The translations under genes were made by a program, and so were the position numbers. 7,302 bases of DNA from Actinomycetota bacterium (GTDB taxonomy: Bacteria; Actinomycetota; Acidimicrobiia; Acidimicrobiales; AC-25): assembly GCA_005888395.1 (NCBI GenBank), contig VAXF01000023.1:1-7302 (forward strand), read 5' to 3'. The notes under the pieces were generated by a model. It had not been told where the DNA came from, made no database searches, and saw only the letters and a list, made by a program, of their open reading frames with translations. Shown here piece after piece: positions 1-6,010 of the stretch (its first letter is position 1; every line of letters begins with the position of its first letter).

Positions 1-1
1 C

Positions 2-1315
2 CTCGGCGCGTGGTGGTCCTACGCGGTGCTCGGGTGGGGCGGTTACTGGGCCTGGGACCCCGTCGAGAACGCCTCGTTCCTTCCGTGGCTCACTGCCACC
101 GCCTACCTGCACTCGGTGATGGTGCAGGACCGCCGGGGGATGCTGCGCGTCTGGAACCTGTCGCTCCTGCTGGCCACGTTCTCGCTCACGATCCTCGGCA
201 CGTTCCTGACCCGATCCGGCGTGCTCGACTCGGTGCACGCCTTCACCGAGTCGGCGATCGGACCCGCGCTCATCGGGTTCTTCGCGCTCATCGTCGTGAC
301 CGCGGTTGGCCTGATCGCGTGGCGGGGCGATCGCCTGCGGGCCCCCGGCAGCGTCGACTCGCCGGTGTCGCGCGGGGGCGCCTTCCTCGCCAACAACCTG
401 CTCTTCGCCGCGTTCGCGTTCGTCGTGCTCCTCGGCACGGTGTTCCCCCTCATCGCCGAGGCACTCAACGGCGAGCGGCTGTCGGTCGGCGGGCCGTACT
501 TCGACCGCATGACCGCGCCCATCGGGTTCACGCTGCTGTTCCTCATGGCGGTGGCGCCGGCGTTGCCCTGGCGCAAGGCCTCGGGCGAGATGCTCCGTCA
601 CCGGCTGCTGTGGCCGGCGTGGGCGGGCACGCTCACCATCGTCGTGCTCGTGCTCGCGGGCCGGCGCGGCCTCGCGCCGCTGCTCGCCTTCGGGCTCGGT
701 GCGTTCGCAGCGGCGGCCGCGCTGCGCCAGCTCGTGCTGTCGACGCGACGGCAGGGCGCGCGCGGCTTCGTCGGCCGCGCCAACGGTGGCATGGTCGTGC
801 ACCTCGGCGTGGTCCTCATCGCCGTCGCCTTCGCGGCCAGCCATGCCTACGGCCACCGCCAGGAGTTCAGGCTGGTCCCCGGCCAGTCGGCGTACCTCGC
901 GGGCCACCACGTGACGTATCTCGGCGCGCAGACGGTGCACCATCCCAACAAGACGAGCGTCGTCGCCCGCGTGCGCGTCGACGGCGGTCGCGTGTACGCG
1001 CCCGCGCTCCACCAGTTCCCGTTCGCCAGCCAGGCCATCGGTTCGCCGTCCGTGCGCACCACGCCGCTCGGCGACGTCTACCTCACGCTGGTGGCACCGC
1101 CGTCGCGTACCGGCGGCGCCGCGGTCATCGGCGTCAACGTGCAGCCGCTCGTGATGTGGCTGTGGATCGGCGGCGCGCTCATCGCCGTCGGGACGCTGCT
1201 GGCCGCGTTCCCCGGCCGGCGGCGTCTCCCGACCGAGCCCGCGTCCGCGCCGATCGGGCGCGAGGAGCCGGGGCCGGAGCCGGAAGAGATCGTGCCTGTG
1301 GGCGTTCCCGTATGA
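2..1315 (+). CDS. ccmF: Cytochrome c-type biogenesis protein CcmF (heme lyase), 5'-truncated by window edge
   Basis: CcmF is the membrane heme lyase of System I cytochrome c maturation; it takes heme from holo-CcmE and attaches it to the CXXCH motif of apocytochrome c on the outer face of the membrane. The reading frame is open from the left edge and 437 residues remain, against roughly 650 in full-length proteins, so the N-terminal third is missing. The tryptophan-rich WWD heme-handling motif lies at fragment residues 12-29 (WGGYWAWDPVENASFLPW). It is followed by H37 (AYLHS), H79 (TRSGVLDSVHAF) and H267 (GMVVHLG), which align with the E. coli heme-ligand histidines His261, His303 and His491; the fourth, His173, would lie outside the window. 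Several hydrophobic membrane segments follow, with a last one near residues 385-402 and a polar, proline-rich tail. Its TGA overlaps the ATG of ccmG (ATGA), indicating translational coupling. Identity is secure. Confidence 0.97.
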   Translation, partial: LGAWWSYAVLGWGGYWAWDPVENASFLPWLTATAYLHSVMVQDRRGMLRVWNLSLLLATFSLTILGTFLTRSGVLDSVHAFTESAIGPALIGFFALIVVTAVGLIAWRGDRLRAPGSVDSPVSRGGAFLANNLLFAAFAFVVLLGTVFPLIAEALNGERLSVGGPYFDRMTAPIGFTLLFLMAVAPALPWRKASGEMLRHRLLWPAWAGTLTIVVLVLAGRRGLAPLLAFGLGAFAAAAALRQLVLSTRRQGARGFVGRANGGMVVHLGVVLIAVAFAASHAYGHRQEFRLVPGQSAYLAGHHVTYLGAQTVHHPNKTSVVARVRVDGGRVYAPALHQFPFASQAIGSPSVRTTPLGDVYLTLVAPPSRTGGAAVIGVNVQPLVMWLWIGGALIAVGTLLAAFPGRRRLPTEPASAPIGREEPGPEPEEIVPVGVPV

Positions 1316-1854
1316 GGGTGCGCGCCATCGCCCTGTCGGTCGGCGCGCTGGCCCTCGTGCTCGTGGCCGTGCTGGCGACGCGGCCCTCGGCCGAGACCAA
1401 GGAGGCGCAGAGCCCGCTGCTCGGTCACCCGGCACCGGCGCTCCAGGGCACCGCGCTCGACGGCAGCACGGTTCGGCTGTCGGACTACCGGGGGCGGTGG
1501 GTCGTGCTGAACTTCTTCGCCACCTGGTGCGTGCCGTGCCAGCGCGAGCACCCAGAGCTGATCGCGTTCACCCGGCGCCACGCCGCCGCGCACGACGCGC
1601 AGGTGCTGGGTGTGATCTTCGACGACACGGCGGCGCGCGCCCGCTCGTTTGTCGCCCGCAACGGCGGCGGCTGGCCGCTCGTCGACGACCCGGGGGGGAG
1701 CATCGCCCTCGACTTCGGCGTGCGGGGACCGCCCGAGTCGTACCTCGTCGACCCCAACGGCGACGTCCTGGCCAAGGTCGTCGGCGAGGTGACCGACGCC
1801 GGGCTCGAGCGGCTGCTGCAGCGGGCCCAGGCCCGCGAGAACCGCGCGCGTTGA
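1312..1854 (+). CDS. ccmG: Thiol:disulfide interchange protein CcmG/DsbE (membrane-anchored thioredoxin-like)
   Basis: This 180-residue protein is the dedicated reductant of System I: it reduces disulfides in apocytochrome c or CcmH so that heme can be attached. Residues 4-22 form an uncleaved signal anchor, placing the rest outside the cytoplasm. The AhpC/TSA-Redoxin-type thioredoxin domain spans about 36-172, with the active site WCVPC (C73 and C76) in the context NFFATWCVPC and the cis-proline region GVRGPPESYLVD (136-147, with P141 as the likely cis-Pro). The length is normal for the family. The ATG at 1312 overlaps the ccmF stop and gives the anchor helix at the right place; the same frame is open far upstream, but only across ccmF. 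No Shine-Dalgarno sequence stands out, so coupling to ccmF is likely. ResA-like proteins of System II are close relatives, but the ccmF/ccmH neighbours settle the assignment. Confidence 0.95.
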   Translation: MRVRAIALSVGALALVLVAVLATRPSAETKEAQSPLLGHPAPALQGTALDGSTVRLSDYRGRWVVLNFFATWCVPCQREHPELIAFTRRHAAAHDAQVLGVIFDDTAARARSFVARNGGGWPLVDDPGGSIALDFGVRGPPESYLVDPNGDVLAKVVGEVTDAGLERLLQRAQARENRAR

Positions 1855-2237
1855 GGCGGTGGCTGCCGTGGCTGGCGCTGGCTGCCGTGCTCGCCGTCGC
1901 CCTCGCCGTCGGTGCGGGCCGGCACGGCGGCCGAGCGACGCCCGCGCAACGCGCCCACCGCATCGCGGGCGAGCTGCGCTGCCCCACGTGCCGAAGCCTG
2001 TCCGCTGCCGAGTCCGACGCGAAGGCGGCCAAGGCGGTGCGGGACGAGATCGCACGCCGGGTGCGCGCCGGTGAGAGCGACAGCGAGATCCGGGCGTACT
2101 TCGTGAGCCGGTACGGGCGCGACATCCTGCTCGAGCCCGAGGGCACCGGCGTCGCCGCCATCGTGTGGGTGCTCCCCGTGGCCGCGCTGGTGTGCGGGAT
2201 CGCCGGCCTCGCCCTCTACTTTCGTCGCCGGCGCTGA
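1851..2237 (+). CDS. ccmH: Cytochrome c-type biogenesis protein CcmH (apocytochrome thiol reductase), TTG start
   Basis: CcmH (CycL/Ccl2-type) is a small membrane-anchored thioredox protein that acts with CcmG on the cysteines of apocytochrome c. The 128-residue product has a hydrophobic N-terminal segment (5-22), the family motif LRCPTCRS with C44 and C47, then a helical region typical of the family (DEIARRVRAGESDSEI, then YFVSRYGRDILLEP), and a C-terminal membrane helix (about 103-123) ending in four arginines. The start chosen is TTG at 1851, whose last two bases form the ccmG TGA stop (TTGA overlap). The next in-frame candidate, a GTG at 1887, would remove much of the signal segment, and no in-frame ATG lies nearby. 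This is the short single-domain form; the TPR part fused in E. coli CcmH is encoded separately by the next gene. The family is certain; the start is slightly less so. Confidence 0.94.
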   Translation: MRRWLPWLALAAVLAVALAVGAGRHGGRATPAQRAHRIAGELRCPTCRSLSAAESDAKAAKAVRDEIARRVRAGESDSEIRAYFVSRYGRDILLEPEGTGVAAIVWVLPVAALVCGIAGLALYFRRRR

Positions 2238-2245
2238 CCGAGAGC

Positions 2246-2986
2246 ATGGACCCTGACTCCCTCGCCCACCTCGAGGAGGAGCGCGAGTTCCTCCTGCGGT
2301 CGCTGCGCGACCTCGAGCGCGAGCGCGAGGCCGGCGACATCGAGGACGGCGACTACCGCACGCTGCGCGACGACTACACCGCCCGCACCGCCTCCGTCGC
2401 GCTGGCAATCGATGAAGGACGCGCCCAGCTACCGCCGCCGCCCGCCCGGAATGCGCGTCGCCTCGTCGCCACGGTGGTGGCGGTGGCGGTCGTCGCGCTC
2501 GGCGCGGGCGTGCTCGTGGCCCGCGCGTCGGGCGAGCGGGTGGCCGGCCGGCCGGGGTCCGGCTCGCTCCCGACCGGCGACACCGAGCAGCTGGCGCAGG
2601 CGCGCGTCGCGCTGAACGAGGGCAACGTGGTCGAGGCCGTCAAGACCTACGACAGGGTGCTGAAGACCAACCCTCGCAACCCGGAGGCCCTCGCCTACCG
2701 CGGCTGGATCCTGCGTCTGGCCGCGGTCTCCGGCGGCGCGTTCGATCAGAAGCTCTGGCAGCAGGGGCTGGCGTCGATCGAGCGGGCCATCGCGGTCGAC
2801 CCGAGCTACCCGGATGCGCATTTCTTCCGCGGGCTGATCCTCTACCGCGACCGGCACGACGCCACTGGCGCGGCGGCAGAGTTGCAGAAGTTCCTCGGGC
2901 TGAACCCGCCGCCCGACATGGTGGCGCCGGTGCGTCAACTCCTCGGCGAGGTGACCGCGACAGTCGCCGCAGGGTCAGGCCCGTAG
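2246..2986 (+). CDS. ccmI: CcmI/CycH-like TPR protein of cytochrome c maturation
   Basis: The 246-residue product has a charged N-terminal part (1-70) resembling the first segment of CcmI (ERE-FLLRSLRDLEREREAGDIEDGDY, typical 'L.DL..D...G.l...DY' pattern). One transmembrane helix follows at about 73-93. The C-terminal domain (about 112-246) holds tetratricopeptide repeats: helices around 113-140, 147-160, 172-184 and 189-214, with TPR signatures such as 'NPRNPEALAYRGW' and 'DPSYPDAHFFRGL'. In other bacteria CcmI binds the apocytochrome C-terminus and presents it to the heme lyase. The ATG at 2246 lies 8 bases after the ccmH stop, so it belongs to the operon; the upstream part of the open frame lies inside ccmH. 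The last 12 bases overlap the end of the convergent desulfurase gene. TPR sequences are generic, so the name rests on N-terminal architecture and gene order. Confidence 0.82.
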   Translation: MDPDSLAHLEEEREFLLRSLRDLEREREAGDIEDGDYRTLRDDYTARTASVALAIDEGRAQLPPPPARNARRLVATVVAVAVVALGAGVLVARASGERVAGRPGSGSLPTGDTEQLAQARVALNEGNVVEAVKTYDRVLKTNPRNPEALAYRGWILRLAAVSGGAFDQKLWQQGLASIERAIAVDPSYPDAHFFRGLILYRDRHDATGAAAELQKFLGLNPPPDMVAPVRQLLGEVTATVAAGSGP

Positions 2987-4078
2987 CGCGCGCAGGCGTT
3001 CCACGACGCGCGGCAGCGCGTCGCAGAAGGCGGCGACGTCGTCGTCGGTCGTCGACCAGCCCACCGACACCCGCACGGAGCGCTCGGCGTCGACCCCCAT
3101 GGCCGCCAGCACCGGCGAGGGCTCGAGCGACTCCGACGAGCACGCGCTGCCGGAGTGCACGGCGACGCCGGCCTGGTCGAAACCGAGGAGCACTGCTTCG
3201 GCTTCGACGCCCTCGACGCCGAGGCAGACGATGTGGGGGAGCCGCCCGGCCGGATCGCCGTAACCGACGACGCCGTCGAGACGGGTGGCGTCGCGCAGCA
3301 TCCGGTCGGTTTGCCCGCGGGCGGTGCGCCCCTCGCCCTCGACGTCGACGACCTCGGCCGCGGCGCCGAAGCCGGCGATGGCGGCCACGTTCTCGAGCCC
3401 GCCCCGGCGGGCCCGCTCCTGCTCGCCGCCGAGCAGCAGCGGCCGCAGCCGCAGGCCGCGCCGCACGAGCAGCGCGCCCGCGCCCTGGGGCCCGCCGAGC
3501 TTGTGGGCGCTCACCGACAACAGGTCGGCGCCGAGGGCGTCGAAGTCGACGGGGACGTGGCCGATGGCCTGGGCGGCGTCGACGTGCACGAGCACACCCC
3601 GTTCGCGGCAGGCGGCGACGACCTTCTCGACGGGCTGCACCGTGCCGACCTCGTGGTTGCCCCACTGGACGTGGACCAGGGCCGTGTCGTCGCGCACGTG
3701 CGACAGGAGCTCGTCGGGGTCGACCCGGCCCTGCCGGTCGACGCCGGCGCGCGTCAGCCCGACCCGGCTCGACGCGTCGAGCACGGCCGAGTGCTCGACG
3801 GCCGGCGCGACGAGGTGCGTACCTCGCTCGCCTGCACCCCAGACCGCCGCGTTGATGGCCTCGGTGGCCCCGCTGGTGAACACGACCTCACGCGGGCGGG
3901 CGCCGACCAGCGCCGCCACCTGCTCACGCGCCGTCTCGACTGCGGCGCGTGCCATCCGGCCCTCGGTGTGGACCCGCCCGGGGTCGGCGGCCAGGCCCTG
4001 CAGCCACGGGAGCATGGCCTCGACGACCTCGGGCCGCGCCGGTGAAGTCGACGCGTGATCGAGATAGTGCCGCGCCAC
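2975..4078 (-). CDS. Cysteine desulfurase, IscS/NifS type (PLP-dependent), with divergent PLP-contact residues
   Basis: Class V aminotransferase-fold enzyme of 367 residues that converts L-cysteine to L-alanine and passes persulfide sulfur to iron-sulfur assembly or tRNA thiolation. Visible landmarks are YLDHASTSP at 5-13, TSGATEA at 68-74 (phosphate loop), H96 stacking on PLP (VEHSA), D167 and Q170 (VDAAQ), the Schiff-base lysine K193 (SAHKLGGPQG), and the catalytic cysteine C313 in SGSACSS-SLEPS, the extended-loop arrangement of class I enzymes. Two positions are unusual. The second Asn of the NNEIG motif is His142 (NHEVG), and the phosphate-contacting Thr of the GGGxE...RxGT motif is Leu228 (GGEQERARRGGLEN). 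The start is GTG at 4078, giving the canonical N-terminus. It lies 9 bases after the SufR-like gene with no visible Shine-Dalgarno, so the two probably form an operon. Which system it serves (isc, suf or mnmA) cannot be told here, so no symbol is given. Confidence 0.93.
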   Translation of the reverse strand: MARHYLDHASTSPARPEVVEAMLPWLQGLAADPGRVHTEGRMARAAVETAREQVAALVGARPREVVFTSGATEAINAAVWGAGERGTHLVAPAVEHSAVLDASSRVGLTRAGVDRQGRVDPDELLSHVRDDTALVHVQWGNHEVGTVQPVEKVVAACRERGVLVHVDAAQAIGHVPVDFDALGADLLSVSAHKLGGPQGAGALLVRRGLRLRPLLLGGEQERARRGGLENVAAIAGFGAAAEVVDVEGEGRTARGQTDRMLRDATRLDGVVGYGDPAGRLPHIVCLGVEGVEAEAVLLGFDQAGVAVHSGSACSSESLEPSPVLAAMGVDAERSVRVSVGWSTTDDDVAAFCDALPRVVERLRALRA

Positions 4079-4087
4079 CGGGGGCGA

Positions 4088-4795
4088 CTAGACGGTCGTC
4101 ACGCAGACGTCGTCGCCCTGGGGGCGGGACGCCTCGGTCTCGGGGACCGTGTCGCCGTAGAGGCCGGCGAGCATGCCCTTGACCATGCCGCGGTCGATGG
4201 CGCACATGACCGGGTGCTGCACGGCGGTGTCGCCGAACGGGCACTGCTCGGCGATGATCGCCAGGGAGCCGCCGCGCGCCTCGGCGTGCGCGGCGAAGCC
4301 GTGGGCGGTGAGCGCGTCGGCGACCGCGTGCAGCGCGGACCGGAACGAGCGCTGGCCCTCCGCCGGCGACATGTGGCTGGCGAGGGTGCGGCCGTACTCC
4401 ACGCCGACCTCCTCGGCCACCGCCGCCGCCTCGCCGGCGGGCACGTGCGCGAGCAGGCGCCCGAGCAGGGTGATGAGCAGGTCGTCGTTGCTGGGCGGCG
4501 CGGCCACGGGCATGTCGCGGCCGCCGGCGTGGTAGCGCTTCGACGGCCGGCCCGCGCCGTGGCCCGGCCGCTCGACGTGCACGTCGAGGTAGCCGCCGGC
4601 GGCCAGCTTGTCGAGGTGGTGGCGGGCGACGTTGGAATGGAGCTCGAAGCGCTCCGCGACCTCGGCGGCCGTGACGCCCGGCTCGCTCGTGCGGACGAAG
4701 AGGTAGATGTCGCGCCGGGTGGGATCGCCGAAAGCCGAGGTCACCGCCGCCACCGCGGCGGAGAACTGCTGGGCGGTGAGGCCGGCCTCGGGCAC
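4088..4795 (-). CDS. sufR: SufR-like iron-sulfur-sensing transcriptional repressor (winged HTH, three conserved Cys)
   Basis: This 235-residue regulator has an N-terminal winged helix-turn-helix (about 15-90): AFGDPTRRDIYLFVR, then TAAEVAERFELHSNVARHHLDKLAAGGYL as the HTH, then a wing with GAGRPSKRYH. A helical middle domain (103-170) follows. The C-terminal segment carries C185 (EQCPF), C198 (HPVMCAIDRGMVKGML) and C231 (DDVCVT). The spacing C-x12-C-x32-C and the surrounding motifs are those of SufR, which represses suf genes when it holds an Fe-S cluster and releases DNA when the cluster is lost. The start is GTG at 4795, fixed by a -10-like hexamer only 6 bases upstream. It is divergent from mrp and co-directional with the desulfurase, which fits control of Fe-S biogenesis. 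Usually sufR heads a sufBDC operon; those genes are not in the window. An alternative label would be a generic ArsR-superfamily or DUF2087-like regulator, but the cysteine pattern favours SufR. Confidence 0.87.
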   Translation of the reverse strand: MPEAGLTAQQFSAAVAAVTSAFGDPTRRDIYLFVRTSEPGVTAAEVAERFELHSNVARHHLDKLAAGGYLDVHVERPGHGAGRPSKRYHAGGRDMPVAAPPSNDDLLITLLGRLLAHVPAGEAAAVAEEVGVEYGRTLASHMSPAEGQRSFRSALHAVADALTAHGFAAHAEARGGSLAIIAEQCPFGDTAVQHPVMCAIDRGMVKGMLAGLYGDTVPETEASRPQGDDVCVTTV

Positions 4796-4801
4796 GCGCC
4801 T

Positions 4802-4807
4802 ATTCTA
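4802..4807 (-). promoter_or_regulatory. Candidate -10 element for a leaderless sufR-like transcript
   Basis: On the - strand these bases read TAGAAT, a good match to the TAnnnT core of sigma-70/HrdB-type -10 elements. Six bases (AGGCGC) separate it from the GTG at 4795, so transcription would begin at or next to the start codon and give a leaderless mRNA, which is common in actinobacteria. No good TTGACA-like -35 is visible at 16-18 bases. On the + strand the overlapping bases 4801-4806 read TATTCT, so a mrp promoter could share the same site with a leader of about 50 bases. This is predicted from sequence only. Confidence 0.55.
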
Positions 4808-4808
4808 C

Positions 4809-4820
4809 CTATGGCCATAG
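4809..4820. promoter_or_regulatory. Perfect 12-bp palindrome, candidate operator of the SufR-like repressor
   Basis: CTATGGCCATAG is its own reverse complement; the symmetry does not extend into the flanks. It lies in the 71-base intergenic region between the divergent sufR-like and mrp genes, one base upstream of the predicted -10 element of the former and near the possible start point of the latter. A bound dimer there would block both promoters. It is not the CAAC-N6-GTTG sequence described for SufR operators elsewhere, so its assignment to this regulator is inference from position. Confidence 0.5.
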
Positions 4821-4855
4821 TGGAAATCCGCAGGACGAATCCAGGACACAGCCCC

Positions 4856-4861
4856 GAGGGA
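4856..4861 (+). promoter_or_regulatory. Ribosome binding site of mrp
   Basis: GAGGGA lies 5 bases before the ATG at 4867 and pairs with the anti-Shine-Dalgarno end of 16S rRNA. It is the clearest such site in the window, in contrast to the leaderless or coupled starts around it, and it confirms the chosen mrp start. Confidence 0.6.
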
Positions 4862-4866
4862 CGCTG

Positions 4867-5979
4867 ATGCCGGTCACGGAAGCGCAGGTCGTCGAGGCTC
4901 TCAGGCCGGTCGAGGACCCCGAGCTCAGGCAGAGCATCGTCGAGCTCGACATGGTCCGGGGCGTGCGGGTCGACGGCCCCAAGGTCGACCTCACGATCGC
5001 CCTGACCGTGGCGGGCTGCCCGCTCCGCGCCGAGATCACCGACCGGGTCACGACCGCGGTGCGCGGGCTCGAGGGCGTCGATGCAGTCGACCTCGAGTTC
5101 ACGGTGATGACCGACGACGAACGTGCCGCGCTCCGCGAGCGCCTGCAGGCGCCGGCATCGGCGGGGGGCACTGCCCGCGAGATCCCGTTCACCGACCCGA
5201 GCTCGGGCACCCGCGTGCTCGGCATCTCGTCGGGCAAGGGCGGGGTCGGAAAGTCGTCGGTCACGGTCAACCTCGCGGTGACGCTGGCCCGGCTCGGCCA
5301 CGACGTCGCCGTCCTCGACGCCGACGTCTACGGGTTCTCGGTCCCCAAGATGCTCGGCATCACCCAGGCGCCCGTCGTGATCGACCAGATGATCGTGCCG
5401 CCCGTCGCCTACGGCGTGAAGGTCATATCGATGGGGTTCTTCGCCGGCGAGGACCAGCCCGTCATCTGGCGGGGCCCGATGCTGCACAAGGCGCTCGAGC
5501 AGTTCCTCACCGACGTCTACTGGGGCGAGCCCGACTACCTGCTGGTCGACATGCCGCCGGGCACGGGCGACGTGGCGCTGTCGATGGCCCAGTTCATGCC
5601 TCGGTCCGAGGTCTACGTCGTCACGACGCCTCAGGCGGCGGCCCAGCGGGTGGCCCAGCGTTCGGCGCTGATGGCCGAGAAGGTGCGCCTCGAGGTGCAC
5701 GGGGTCATCGAGAACATGTCGTGGTTCACCGGCGACGACGGCAAGCGCTACGAGATCTTCGGCTCGGGCGGCGGCGAGTCGCTGGCCGAGCGTCTCGGCG
5801 TCCCCCTCGTCGGCAAGGTGCCGCTCGTGCCGGCCCTGCGCGAGGGCGGCGACGACGGTGTGCCGGTCACGGTCGCCGACCCCGACGGCGAGGCCGCGGC
5901 CGCGTTCGAGTCGATCGCGGCGCGCGTCGAGGAGGTCCGCCCGAAGCGCATCTACCGTCCGGAGCTGACCATCAGGTGA
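4867..5979 (+). CDS. mrp: Mrp/ApbC (NBP35/MinD-like) P-loop ATPase, iron-sulfur cluster carrier
   Basis: Cytosolic 370-residue ATPase of the Mrp/ApbC family, which binds and transfers Fe-S clusters to apoproteins. Residues about 5-85 form a MIP18/DUF59 domain (VEDPELRQSIVELDMV, AGCPLRAEI) with the conserved C51. A linker follows, then the deviant Walker A SSGKGGVGKSS (121-131), switch region DADVYGFSVPKMLG (151-164), Walker B DMPPGTGD (228-235) and IENMSWF (281-287). Where E. coli Mrp and eukaryotic Nbp35/Cfd1 have the cluster-binding CxxC just after this point, this protein reads TGDDGKRYEIFGSGGG with no cysteine. Actinobacterial homologues commonly lack it too. The ATG at 4867 has a Shine-Dalgarno sequence. 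It is divergent from the SufR-like/desulfurase unit, with which it probably shares regulation; the next gene follows after 31 bases and may be co-transcribed. Confidence 0.94.
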   Translation: MPVTEAQVVEALRPVEDPELRQSIVELDMVRGVRVDGPKVDLTIALTVAGCPLRAEITDRVTTAVRGLEGVDAVDLEFTVMTDDERAALRERLQAPASAGGTAREIPFTDPSSGTRVLGISSGKGGVGKSSVTVNLAVTLARLGHDVAVLDADVYGFSVPKMLGITQAPVVIDQMIVPPVAYGVKVISMGFFAGEDQPVIWRGPMLHKALEQFLTDVYWGEPDYLLVDMPPGTGDVALSMAQFMPRSEVYVVTTPQAAAQRVAQRSALMAEKVRLEVHGVIENMSWFTGDDGKRYEIFGSGGGESLAERLGVPLVGKVPLVPALREGGDDGVPVTVADPDGEAAAAFESIAARVEEVRPKRIYRPELTIR

Positions 5980-6010
5980 CCCCCGCGGTGACGCTGATGG
6001 GGTTCGCGGC

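Noticed and set aside
10..1311. Long + strand open frame upstream of and in frame with ccmG
   Set aside because: It is a shadow of ccmF in a GC-rich sequence: arginine/alanine/proline-rich with no recognisable domain. Only the part from the ATG at 1312 is a real protein.
1078..2408. Long - strand open frames opposite ccmG, ccmH and ccmI
   Set aside because: They are low-complexity, rich in R, P, S and A, and lie antisense to clear ccm genes. They result from GC bias.
3155..4058. + strand open frames opposite the cysteine desulfurase
   Set aside because: The antisense strand carries intact desulfurase motifs in order; the + frames show no family features.
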